Below are positions 1 to 6,232 of a stretch of 10,001 bases of DNA, one piece after another. The notes beneath the pieces are model-generated. The model was not told the DNA's origin and made no database searches. It saw only the letters and a list, made by a program, of their open reading frames with translations. Source of the stretch: JAIVJN01 sp036732565. GTDB taxonomy: Bacteria > Acidobacteriota > Vicinamibacteria > Vicinamibacterales > UBA2999. Positions within the stretch are counted from its first letter, which is position 1, and each line of letters starts with the position of its first letter. A program made the position numbers and the translations under genes. The stretch lies in assembly GCA_036732565.1 (NCBI GenBank), contig DAINCF010000257.1:1-10001 (forward strand), in the 5' to 3' direction.

Positions 1-171
1 GAGCGCATCGAGCGTGGGGGTGAAGCCGCGGTGCAGCCGATCGGCACGGAGCGTATCGATCGAGACGAGAAGGAGGCTGTGCCGCACCGGGGGAGCGGGC
101 GCCGGCGCCGACCGACACCCGGCCATGGCCAGCATCGCGAGGAGCGCACGCATGAGCGGCGGCCGGAGCAT
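1..171 (-). CDS. Sulfatase/alkaline phosphatase-superfamily lipoprotein, N-terminal fragment
   Basis: The first 57 codons of a minus-strand gene are present; the rest lies beyond the left edge. The N-terminus has two arginines, a hydrophobic core (ALLAMLAMAG) and Cys19 after Ala-Gly, a plausible lipobox, so the protein is probably an outer-surface or periplasmic lipoprotein. An Ala/Pro-rich linker follows, then LLLVSIDTLRADRL (about residues 33-46) and TPTLDAL at the edge. This is the typical N-terminal strand and first metal-ligand aspartate (Asp39) of sulfatases and related hydrolases. The Cys/Ser-x-Pro-x-Arg site that would prove sulfatase activity is not in the window, so a phosphodiesterase or phosphatase of the same fold is possible. 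The start at 171 has GAGG immediately upstream; Met7 is an alternative. A heptamer repeat array begins only about 34 bp upstream. Confidence 0.8.
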   Translation of the reverse strand, partial: MLRPPLMRALLAMLAMAGCRSAPAPAPPVRHSLLLVSIDTLRADRLHRGFTPTLDAL

Positions 172-204
172 CCTCGCGCGATCATAGCGGGAAGACAGCA
201 CGTT

Positions 205-229
205 CGGCAGTCGGGAGTCGGCAGTCCCG
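205..229 (-). repeat. Left heptamer array (CGGCAGT x3)
   Basis: Units at 205-211, 212-218 (one change) and 219-225, followed by CCCG. It is the reverse complement of the longer array at 709-768. It sits between the stop of the four-helix-bundle gene and the start of the sulfatase-type gene. Confidence 0.85.
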
Positions 230-232
230 TGC

Positions 233-589
233 TCACTCTTCCAATGAACTCGCCAGCCGGTTTAGCATTGCCCCAACACGGTTGGCCAACGCAACTGAAT
301 CTCGGCAGGCCATGGGACTCAGGAGGTGGTTCCGCCGAATTATTTCGAAGCACGTTTCGACCTCGCCCTGCGACCCGAAAGCAATCGAGATATGGTTGCG
401 ATACGCGCCGCCTTTTCTGCGATACCCTTCTGCGATATTCAATGGAATCGACGTCGCAGACCGCCACAATTGGCGTCGCAGATCGACTTCGCTCGAAGGC
501 AGAAGGCGAAGGACTTTGTGGATCGCATCGACAAGCTCCATCGAGAGTTGCCAAACCTCGAGGTCTTGATATGAGCCGATAGGGGGCAT
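233..589 (-). CDS. Four-helix bundle protein (23S rRNA intervening-sequence/S23 type)
   Basis: The 118-residue product has the family hallmarks: SYQDLEVWQLSMELVDAIHK near the N-terminus, then RRQLWRSATSIPLNIAEGYRRKG (helix 2 with the SIPxNIAEGY signature), then IAFGSQGEVETCFEII. Length and motif order match the four-helix bundle family first seen encoded in 23S rRNA intervening sequences and related to the Avd accessory proteins of diversity-generating retroelements. The molecular function is not established; a nucleic-acid-binding role is usually proposed. I chose the ATG at 589 because the family normally begins just before the SYxDLxVW motif; an in-frame ATG at 646 would add 19 unrelated residues. 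A GGTGGGG stretch lies just upstream of this start. No rRNA sequence surrounds it, so this is a stand-alone copy, bracketed by inverted heptamer arrays. Confidence 0.88.
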   Translation of the reverse strand: MPPIGSYQDLEVWQLSMELVDAIHKVLRLLPSSEVDLRRQLWRSATSIPLNIAEGYRRKGGAYRNHISIAFGSQGEVETCFEIIRRNHLLSPMACRDSVALANRVGAMLNRLASSLEE

Positions 590-708
590 ACGGCCCCACC
601 CGAGCACAACGAGTGCCAGACCTGCTAAGTCGATCGCGGAGATCAATCATGGACTCGCGCATGCTGCGGGCAACTGGCGTTGCTGCAAGTGCCGCCATGG
701 TTTCTGTG

Positions 709-768
709 CGGGACTGCCGACTGCCGACTGCCGATTGCCGACTGCCGACTGCCGACTGCCGACTGCCG
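709..768 (+). repeat. Right heptamer array (ACTGCCG x8)
   Basis: CGGG is followed by eight contiguous 7-bp units at 713-768; unit four is ATTGCCG. The array stops 4 bp before the start codon of the DUF2461 gene at 773. Seven is not a multiple of three, so a change in copy number would shift any frame translated through it. Confidence 0.95.
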
Positions 769-772
769 ATTT

Positions 773-1492
773 ATGACGATGCCTTCTCCCGGCTTCTCTC
801 CGAAGACCCTCGTTTTCCTCCGCAAGCTGAAGCGCAACAACGATCGCTCCTGGTTTCAGGCGAATCGTGATGAGTACGAGGCGCAGGTCCGCGCCCCGAT
901 GCTGGCCATCATCGCCGCGCTCGCCGACGATTTTCCGAGCTTCGCGCCGGAGATGATCGCGGATCCGAAGGTGTCACTGTTCCGCCAGTGGCGGGATACG
1001 CGCTTCAGCGAGGACAAGTCGCCGCTGAAGACGAACGTCGCGGCGAGCTTTCCGAACCGCACGCTCGGACGGATGAATGGCGCAGGGTTGTACTTCGAAG
1101 TCGAGCCACGATGGGTCTGGATCGGCGGCGGGATCTACGCGCCGGACACGTCACAACTGCAGGCGCTTCGGGAGCACGTCGTAGAGCATCATCGCCGGTT
1201 GGACAAGATCGTGAAGGCGTCCGCGTTCACGCGCGCGTGCGGGACGCTCACAGGCGACCGCCTCGCGCGCGTGCCACGCGGGTTCGACAAGACGCATCCG
1301 GCGGCGCGCTATCTCCAACAGAAGCAGTTCCTCGGCTCTCGGGAGGAGAAAGCGGAATTCGCGACGCGTCCGGATTTCTACAAACAGCTCGTCGCGACGT
1401 TCAAGGCGCTCGCGCCCCTTTGTCGTTTCCTCAACGAGCCACCGATCGAACGGACGCGCGTCCCGAACCGCGCCCACATCCTCGACACCTAG
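773..1492 (+). CDS. DUF2461 (TIGR02453-type) family protein
   Basis: A 239-residue protein, the usual size for DUF2461. Recognisable conserved blocks are FLRKLKRNNDRSWFQANRDEY (about 15-35), the charged core WRDTRFSEDKSPLKTN (73-88), YFEVEP and GGGIYAP (107-124), and the C-terminal helix DFYKQLVATFKALAPL. The protein is predicted to be cytosolic; I know of no established biochemical function. The start at 773 (Met-Thr-Met) is preferred: an in-frame ATG at 680 would add 31 residues, most of them the translation of the heptamer array (repeated ADCRLP). No clear ribosome-binding site precedes 773, because the repeat array occupies that position; the second Met at 779 is an alternative. The stop lies 15 bp before the first palindrome of the RAYT element. 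Confidence 0.88.
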   Translation: MTMPSPGFSPKTLVFLRKLKRNNDRSWFQANRDEYEAQVRAPMLAIIAALADDFPSFAPEMIADPKVSLFRQWRDTRFSEDKSPLKTNVAASFPNRTLGRMNGAGLYFEVEPRWVWIGGGIYAPDTSQLQALREHVVEHHRRLDKIVKASAFTRACGTLTGDRLARVPRGFDKTHPAARYLQQKQFLGSREEKAEFATRPDFYKQLVATFKALAPLCRFLNEPPIERTRVPNRAHILDT

Positions 1493-1507
1493 CGATCATC
1501 CCACTAA

Positions 1508-1580
1508 GGGGTCAGGCGTCGAAAATCGATAGCGGCACGCTCGAAGTCAACTGACTTGTCGATTTTCGATGCCTGACCCC
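1508..1580. repeat. REP-like inverted repeat upstream of the RAYT
   Basis: Two 22-bp arms, 1508-1529 (beginning GGGGTCAGGC) and 1559-1580 (ending GCCTGACCCC), match as reverse complements at 21 of 22 positions around a 29-nt spacer. Inside the spacer a second short hairpin (AAGTCA-AC-TGACTT, 1544-1557) adds to the structure. It follows the DUF2461 stop closely and could also end its transcript, although no T-run follows. Confidence 0.9.
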
Positions 1581-1724
1581 CTCGATGGAGATCTTGCGAT
1601 CTTGCGGGGTGCAGTGAACGCGGTTTCTGCTGCAGATGCCTCGGCGGCAATCAGAGGGTGGCGCGAATTCGGCATGAAACGCTCTGCTTTCCGGATGGTC
1701 CCCTTCTTGAAGCTATGGCCGCGC

Positions 1725-2588
1725 ATGGCTCGGCGCCCCCGACTCCTGGTCCCAGGCGCGGCATACCACGTGATGTCGCGAGGTAATCGCAAGGACCCTA
1801 TTTTCGAAGACGACGAGGATCGACACCGCTTCCTCGCGATCGTGAGCGAGGAGACACGGCGTTTTGATGTCACCTGCTACGCATTCTGCCTGATGGGCAA
1901 TCACTATCATCTTGCAGTCGCAACGCCAGAGGGCAATCTATCAGCGGCCATGCGGCAGGTGAATGGCCGCTACGCCAAAGCGTCGAATCGGCGGCACGGA
2001 CGGACCGGCCATCTATTCGAAGGCCGGTTCCAGTCGCTCGTCGTCGAAAGCGAGGCGTATCTGCGGGACCTCGCGAGGTACGTTGTGCTGAATCCTGTTC
2101 GCGCGGGACTCGTTTGCGATCCATCCGCGTGGCCATGGAGTAGTTATCGGGCCACGGTAGGACTTGAGGACGCACCGAGTTTTCTCGACACGAGCTGGAT
2201 CAGATGGATTTTTGGTGGTGCTACTCAGCGAGAAGCGCGGGTTCGGTACGGGCTCTATGTCAACGACAAGCGGACCGAGATCACTGACGTCGACGTTGAA
2301 AGGCTCACCCTCGGAACGCTGCCCTTCGATCGAGTGCTGCGCCACGATCTGGCGGCCAAGCGATTCGACAAGCACATACCAAGAGCTCATCGTGCGCTGG
2401 GACGGCCGCCACTCAATGAGCTATTCGGAGTGCCCGGTCAAACACGCCGAGAAAGAAACCGGCTGATCCACGACGCGCATGTGCGACATGGATACACACT
2501 GCGAGAAATCGCTTCGTTCCTGGGGCTGCACGCCAGTACTCCGAGCGCAATCGTCCGGCGGCTCGAAGCCATGAGCGCAGATCGCTAG
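1725..2588 (+). CDS. REP-associated tyrosine transposase (RAYT, Y1/HUH family)
   Basis: The 287-residue protein begins MARRPRLLVPGAAYHVMSRGN, the common start of Y1_Tnp-type RAYTs. The HUH metal site is His60-Tyr61-His62 in CLMGNHYHLAV, and the likely catalytic tyrosine is Tyr119 in ARYVVLNPVRAG, matching the YIxxNPVxxG block of the family. WPWSSYRA (136-143) is another hallmark. The C-terminal part (about 245-282, GYTLREIASFLGLHASTPSAIVRR) is a DnaA-like helix-turn-helix found in many longer RAYTs and is probably a DNA-binding module. All key residues are intact, so the enzyme could be active on single-stranded REP DNA. The frame is open back to an ATG at 1569 inside the upstream repeat arm; 1725 is preferred because the family homology starts there. 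No strong ribosome-binding site was seen. Confidence 0.92.
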   Translation: MARRPRLLVPGAAYHVMSRGNRKDPIFEDDEDRHRFLAIVSEETRRFDVTCYAFCLMGNHYHLAVATPEGNLSAAMRQVNGRYAKASNRRHGRTGHLFEGRFQSLVVESEAYLRDLARYVVLNPVRAGLVCDPSAWPWSSYRATVGLEDAPSFLDTSWIRWIFGGATQREARVRYGLYVNDKRTEITDVDVERLTLGTLPFDRVLRHDLAAKRFDKHIPRAHRALGRPPLNELFGVPGQTRRERNRLIHDAHVRHGYTLREIASFLGLHASTPSAIVRRLEAMSADR

Positions 2589-2607
2589 GCGCAGACTGCG
2601 CAAGTTT

Positions 2608-2680
2608 GGGGACAGGCATCGATAATCGACACGAACGCCCACGATCGGTAATGGTTTGTCGATTTTCGACGCCTGACCCC
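2608..2680. repeat. REP-like inverted repeat downstream of the RAYT
   Basis: Arms 2608-2629 (beginning GGGGACAGGC) and 2659-2680 (ending GCCTGACCCC) match at 19 of 22 positions; pairing continues 2 bp further inward. It is the same family as 1508-1580. It ends 6 bp before the stop codon of the convergent gene at 2687, so it may also act as a transcript end for both genes. Confidence 0.9.
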
Positions 2681-2686
2681 AGGTCT

Positions 2687-3001
2687 TTAGCGCCAATGGC
2701 CGCGGACGAAGTACCAGCCGTGGCGATCGTGGGCCCAATACGGGGCGACCCACACCGCTCGATGACGCGGTGGGACGACCCATCGGCCGGGGACCCAGAC
2801 ATAGCCGCGGCCGTTCCACCGTTGATAGCCATCGTTCCAGACATATCGCGGCCCTGGAGAGACGGTTCGAACCTGGACGACCGGCGCGGGGGGGCCGATT
2901 CGCACGTAGAGACGGCCCGCCGCCGATGCAGACGCAGGCCCGGTCAGAAGGAGCGCCGTCAACAAGACGGGAACGGGTGAAAGCACAGTTCGAAGACGCA
3001 T
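2687..3001 (-). CDS. Secreted YXWGXW/WXXGXW-type repeat protein
   Basis: A 104-residue protein with a Sec signal peptide: Arg2 and Arg4, a hydrophobic stretch at about 8-20 (PVPVLLTALLLT), and a likely cleavage after ASASA near residue 27. The mature part is rich in Trp, Tyr, Arg and Gly and contains repeated Tyr/Trp-x-Trp and Gly-x-Trp units: YVWNDGYQRWNGRGYVW (53-69), VPGRWVVPP (70-78), APYWA and WYFVRGHW (86-103). This matches the small envelope proteins with YXWGXW repeats, whose function is unknown. GAGGA lies about 6-10 nt upstream of the start, a good ribosome-binding site. It converges on the RAYT gene and diverges from the acetyltransferase gene. Confidence 0.8.
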   Translation of the reverse strand: MRLRTVLSPVPVLLTALLLTGPASASAAGRLYVRIGPPAPVVQVRTVSPGPRYVWNDGYQRWNGRGYVWVPGRWVVPPRHRAVWVAPYWAHDRHGWYFVRGHWR

Positions 3002-3040
3002 CGCATGAGTCCTCGCGGGCGCTGGCTCTCTCTACTTAAT

Positions 3041-3085
3041 GAGACGTGGATCCGGGGTTCCAGGTTTAATCCACGGATGAGTCTC
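3041..3085. repeat. Interrupted inverted repeat in a divergent intergenic region
   Basis: GAGAC-GTGGAT (3041-3051) is mirrored by ATCCAC (3069-3074) and, after a 6-nt interruption, GTCTC (3081-3085). It lies between the divergent genes starting at 3001 and 3132. It may be an operator or a degraded intergenic repeat; the sequence alone does not decide. Confidence 0.35.
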
Positions 3086-3131
3086 TTCTGCATGCGTGCG
3101 GCGACGACAATCAGTGTGATTCGGCTCGATC

Positions 3132-3683
3132 ATGAAGCTCATCATTCGTCCGCTCACACCTGATTTGTGGCCGGCGCTCGAGGACCTGTTCGATACGCGC
3201 GGCCCCTGCGGTCGCTGCTGGTGCATGGCGACACGCATTGGGAGTGCGTATCGGAAGCGAGCGGCCGATGACAACAAGGCGGCGTTTCGCAGAATCGTCA
3301 AACGCGGTCCACCTCCCGGGCTTCTCGCGTTCGACGGCGACCTGGCCGTCGGCTGGTGTCAACTGACGCCACGCGATGCGGTGCCCGCCCTCGACCACCA
3401 ATGGCGCATCGCGCGCGTCGACGATGTGCCAGTCTGGTCGTTGTCGTGTTTCTACGTGCGCATCGGGTATCGGAAGAAGGGCGTCACCGCTGCGCTGATC
3501 GCGGCCGCGGTGCAGGCCGCGAAGCGCGCGAAGGCTCCGGCCCTCGAGGCCTATCCGCTCGACGCGGCCCTGACTCCGAGCTCATCGAGCACCGGCTTCG
3601 TCACGACCTTCACGCGCGCAGGCTTCAAGCCGGTGACTCGCCGAGTCCCGGCTCGCCCGATCATGCGCTACCGCCTGAAGTAG
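3132..3683 (+). CDS. GNAT-family N-acetyltransferase
   Basis: A 183-residue protein with the layout of a single-domain GCN5-related acetyltransferase. The N-terminal strand is KLIIRPLTP; a Cys-rich GPCGRCWCM (24-32) is typical of one GNAT subfamily; LLAFDGDLAVGWCQLTPR (64-81) is the central beta-hairpin; and CFYVRIGYRKKGVTAALIAAAVQAAK (106-131) is motif A, whose RKKGV segment would bind the acetyl-CoA pyrophosphate. FTRAGFKPV near 160-168 is the usual motif B end. The acceptor substrate cannot be read from the sequence. The stop codon forms one edge of a palindrome shared with the convergent permease gene. Confidence 0.88.
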   Translation: MKLIIRPLTPDLWPALEDLFDTRGPCGRCWCMATRIGSAYRKRAADDNKAAFRRIVKRGPPPGLLAFDGDLAVGWCQLTPRDAVPALDHQWRIARVDDVPVWSLSCFYVRIGYRKKGVTAALIAAAVQAAKRAKAPALEAYPLDAALTPSSSSTGFVTTFTRAGFKPVTRRVPARPIMRYRLK

Positions 3684-3702
3684 GGCGGTTCGCGAACCGC
3701 CC
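3683..3702. terminator. 20-bp perfect palindrome between convergent genes
   Basis: GGGCGGTTCGCGAACCGCCC is its own reverse complement and fills almost the whole gap between the acetyltransferase stop (TAG, 3681-3683) and the permease stop (TAG on the minus strand, 3705-3703). As RNA it would form a strong GC hairpin on either strand, so a bidirectional terminator is plausible, though no clear U-tract follows. It may also be a member of a dispersed REP family. Confidence 0.6.
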
Positions 3703-5043
3703 CTACACCCGTTCTTTCCTTGGCGCGATCGCGAACAGCACGCCGCCAACGACCAACGCGGCCGCGCCGGTGAGCAGCTGGTCTCGCGTGGCGCCCGCGA
3801 GGATGCCGAGCGCGACGATGCAGGCCAATACCGGGACGATCGGGCCGAGCGGCGCAGTGAACTCGGCCGCGCGCATCTCCGCGTCTGGTGTGCGGCCCCG
3901 CAGGACCAGCGTCGCGCTGCAGACCGCCAGATACATCACCAGGCGCGCGACGGCGCTGACCGCGGCCAAGGTAACGAACGATCCCGTGAGACCGAGCGTC
4001 AGAGCAACGGCCGCCGTGAAGAGGATGGAGTTCACCGGCGTCCGATACGTCGGATGCACGCGGGCGAACCACCGGGGCAGATCGTGGTTCTCCGCCAACG
4101 CGTAGATCGAGCGCGAGCCGTGGAGGATCTGTCCCATGTTGTTGCCGGTCATGGAGATGACGGATCCCAGGCTGATGATGAGCGCGCCGGCCACTCCCAT
4201 GGAGATTGCGGCGCCATCGGCGAGCGGCGTCCGCGTCGCCGAGACGTCGGGCAACACGCCGGTGGCGACGATCGAGGTCAGCGTCATGATCGCGGCCACC
4301 GTGATGATGGTCATCACGAACGCGAACGGCACGTCGCGCCGCGGATTCGAGGCCTCGCCGGCGGGCACGCCCGTGACCTCGTAGCCGCCGTACGCGAAGA
4401 TCAGCAACAGCGCGCCGGTGCCAATCTGGGAGAGCGTCAGCGGCGGCATCGTGAAGCGCGCCGGTTCGACGTACCAGATACCGACGGCGATGAAGAGCAG
4501 CAGCGGCGCGAGCTTGCCGATGGTCAGCGCGTTGACCACCCATGACGAGAGACGAATGCCGCGCACGTTGATCCACGTCAGCGCGAGTGTGAGCAGCGTG
4601 ATGATCGCCGCGCGTGGCGCGCCGCCTTCCAGCTCCTTCCAATAGAAGCCGAGCGCGATCGCCACGCCGTTCGACACCGATGCCTGGCTGGCCACGCGCG
4701 TGAACCACATCATCCAGCCGACCTCGAAGCCGATGAAGCGGCCGAACGCCACGCGGGCCGGCAGATAGGGACCGCCCGTCCGCTCGAAGCGGCTGCCCAC
4801 TTCGGCGAAGCAGAGGGCGATGAGCAGCGACCCGATGCCGACGAGCAGGAACCCCAGTGGGCCCCATGGGCCCAACTGCCGCGCGACATCGGACGGCACC
4901 AGGAAGATCGCGCTGCCGATGACCTGATTGATGCCGATGGCGGTCAGGTCCCAGCGGCCGAGCGTCCGGCGCAGACCGACGGCAGGTCCGGCTTCTCGAG
5001 GTGTTGAGGGGTCTGCAGGTTCTGTGGGTTCGCGGCGTATCAT
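3703..5043 (-). CDS. APC-superfamily amino acid/amine permease
   Basis: A 446-residue inner-membrane protein with about 12 hydrophobic segments. TM1 carries TAIGINQVIGSAIFLVPS (34-51), the unwound substrate-binding helix motif of the APC family; TM6 carries FAYGGYEVTGVPAGEASNPRRDVP (216-239), where family members have the F-x-G-(F/Y)-E signature followed by E-x-x-NP-x-R-x-x-P. The Asn/Met-rich TMTGNNMGQILHGSR near 298-311 and LPRWFARVHPTYRTPVNSI (322-340) are also typical. The likely role is proton-coupled uptake or exchange of an amino acid or amine; the substrate is not determined. The ATG at 5043-5041 overlaps a possible ATG of the divergent oxygenase gene, and no other in-frame ATG/GTG was seen before TM1. 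Its neighbours (Rieske oxygenase, nitrilase homologue, GcvT-like protein) are compatible with a nitrogenous substrate. Confidence 0.9.
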   Translation of the reverse strand: MIRREPTEPADPSTPREAGPAVGLRRTLGRWDLTAIGINQVIGSAIFLVPSDVARQLGPWGPLGFLLVGIGSLLIALCFAEVGSRFERTGGPYLPARVAFGRFIGFEVGWMMWFTRVASQASVSNGVAIALGFYWKELEGGAPRAAIITLLTLALTWINVRGIRLSSWVVNALTIGKLAPLLLFIAVGIWYVEPARFTMPPLTLSQIGTGALLLIFAYGGYEVTGVPAGEASNPRRDVPFAFVMTIITVAAIMTLTSIVATGVLPDVSATRTPLADGAAISMGVAGALIISLGSVISMTGNNMGQILHGSRSIYALAENHDLPRWFARVHPTYRTPVNSILFTAAVALTLGLTGSFVTLAAVSAVARLVMYLAVCSATLVLRGRTPDAEMRAAEFTAPLGPIVPVLACIVALGILAGATRDQLLTGAAALVVGGVLFAIAPRKERV

Positions 5044-5050
5044 GCGCGGT

Positions 5051-6232
5051 ATGGGCGCTTCGACTGACGTGAACCGCCAGACGCAACCCGCGCGAGTCTA
5101 TACCGATCCGGCGTGGTTTGCGGCGGAGATGGACGGCATTTTCGCGACCATGTGGATCGCCGCCGGACGTCTCGACCACGTGCCGGCGGCTGGAGACTTC
5201 ATCCGCCGCGACGTCGCCGGCGCGAGCGTGCTGATCCTCCGCGATCGCGCGGGAGTCGTCCGCGCGTTTCACAACGTCTGCCGGCATCGCGGCACCGAGC
5301 TCTGCGATCAGCTCTCGGGCCGCTTTCCCGGAAGCGTGCAGTGTCCGTATCACGCGTGGACCTACGATCTCGATGGCACCCTCATAGGGGCACCGCTGAT
5401 GGACCCCGCCCCACCGCGCACAAGCCGCGCGGCGGGGACCCCGGATCGTCTCGACGGCTTCTCGAAGGAGGAGTACCCGCTGCGCTCGGTTGCGTGTGAG
5501 GTCTGGGACGGCCACATCTTCATCAACCTGTCTTCGTCGCCTCCGCCACTCGCGACGCAGCTCGGTGATCTGCCTCGGCGCTTCGCCGCCTGGCGCATGA
5601 CCGATCTCCGCTCCGTCCGTCGCATCGACTACGACGTGGCCGCCAACTGGAAGCTGATCGTGCAGAACTACAACGAGTGCCTGCACTGTCCGGTGATCCA
5701 CCCGCTGCTCAATCGGATGCACCACTACCTCGGCGCCGACAACGTCCCCTCGACGGAGACCTACTGCGGTGGCGCAATGGGCTTTCAAGAGGGCGTCGAG
5801 ACGCTCAGCACCGACGGCAAGCGTCGTCGCGCGCTCCTGCCCGGTCTGGATGACGAGCAACGTCGGGTCGTCAACTACTTCGCGATCTATCCGAACTTGC
5901 TGCTCACGTTGCACCCGGACTACATGAACACGGTCACCATCTGGCCGCACTCGCCGGATCGCACCAGGCTCGTCGCCGAGTGGCACTTCCACGCCTCGGA
6001 GATCGCGCAGCCCGATTTCGTGTCAGAAGACGCCGTCGAGTTCTGGGATCGCACGAACCGTGAGGACTGGGCCATCTCCGAGCGCGCGCAGCGCGGCATC
6101 AGCTCGCGCGGCTACACGCCGGGCCCATACTCGACGAGAGAAACGCAGTTGTGGGACTTCGATCGGTTCGTGGAGAGCCGGGTGACGACGTCGCCACGAA
6201 GGCACGAAGCACACGAAGAAAAATCAAGTTAG
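5051..6232 (+). CDS. Rieske non-heme iron oxygenase, alpha subunit
   Basis: The 393-residue product (counted from 5051) has both centres of a ring-hydroxylating-type oxygenase. The Rieske [2Fe-2S] ligands are Cys77-x-His79 (CRHRG) and Cys98-x-x-His101 (CPYHAW). The mononuclear iron site is in NYNECLHCPVIHP (206-218), with His212 and His217, and a distal carboxylate probably Asp339 in NREDWAISERAQRGISSRGY. This arrangement is typical of the subgroup that includes glycine-betaine, choline and carnitine monooxygenases, which oxidise N-methyl compounds; aromatic substrates cannot be excluded. A separate reductase would be needed and none is adjacent. The start may be 5051 or 5042; the latter overlaps the permease ATG. 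No good ribosome-binding site was seen; a TATCAT at 5038-5043 could give a nearly leaderless transcript. The last residues (SPRRHEAHEEKSS) are encoded by a CACGAAG-type repeat. Confidence 0.92.
   Translation: MGASTDVNRQTQPARVYTDPAWFAAEMDGIFATMWIAAGRLDHVPAAGDFIRRDVAGASVLILRDRAGVVRAFHNVCRHRGTELCDQLSGRFPGSVQCPYHAWTYDLDGTLIGAPLMDPAPPRTSRAAGTPDRLDGFSKEEYPLRSVACEVWDGHIFINLSSSPPPLATQLGDLPRRFAAWRMTDLRSVRRIDYDVAANWKLIVQNYNECLHCPVIHPLLNRMHHYLGADNVPSTETYCGGAMGFQEGVETLSTDGKRRRALLPGLDDEQRRVVNYFAIYPNLLLTLHPDYMNTVTIWPHSPDRTRLVAEWHFHASEIAQPDFVSEDAVEFWDRTNREDWAISERAQRGISSRGYTPGPYSTRETQLWDFDRFVESRVTTSPRRHEAHEEKSS

Larger units (their letters stand above)
205..768. mobile_element. Candidate small element: four-helix-bundle gene bracketed by inverted heptamer arrays
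   Basis: Three copies of a 7-bp unit (CGGCAGT, one variant CGGGAGT) at 205-225 and eight copies of its reverse complement (ACTGCCG, one variant ATTGCCG) at 713-768 lie on either side of the gene at 233-589. The gene-proximal tips are identical over 14 bases (CGGGACTGCCGACT, at 709-722 and reverse-complemented at 216-229). Cargo between inverted arrays suggests a unit that moved or expanded as a block. No transposase is encoded inside and no target-site duplication was identified, so the mobile-element call is inference. Confidence 0.4.
1508..2680 (+). mobile_element. RAYT element (REPtron-like): transposase gene flanked by palindromic repeats
   Basis: A REP-associated tyrosine transposase gene lies between two inverted-repeat pairs (1508-1580 and 2608-2680). 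The outermost 22-bp arms (1508-1529 and 2659-2680) are perfect reverse complements, and the inner arms are diverged copies. RAYTs are thought to act on REP/BIME palindromes of this kind, so gene and repeats form one functional unit. The edges proposed here are the outer repeat arms; no target duplication is claimed. Confidence 0.75.

Noticed and set aside
31..582. A 183-codon plus-strand frame at the left edge
   Set aside because: It crosses the sulfatase start, a repeat array and the four-helix-bundle gene, all better supported on the minus strand.
590..646. Upstream ATG at 646 for the four-helix-bundle protein
   Set aside because: It would add 19 residues before the point where family members begin.
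713..768. Heptamer array considered as a CRISPR array
   Set aside because: Units are contiguous 7-bp copies without spacers and no cas gene is nearby.
680..772. Longer N-terminus for the DUF2461 protein starting at 680
   Set aside because: The extra residues are a translation of the repeat array (ADCRLP repeats) and lie outside the known family domain.
1544..1580. Classical rho-independent terminator after the DUF2461 gene
   Set aside because: The stem-loop potential is real but it belongs to the RAYT repeat family and no run of T follows.
3668..5992. A 774-codon open frame on the minus strand covering the permease and much of the oxygenase region
   Set aside because: It is out of frame with the permease, is rich in Arg/His/Ala low-complexity sequence and overlaps two clear genes; it is a product of high GC content.
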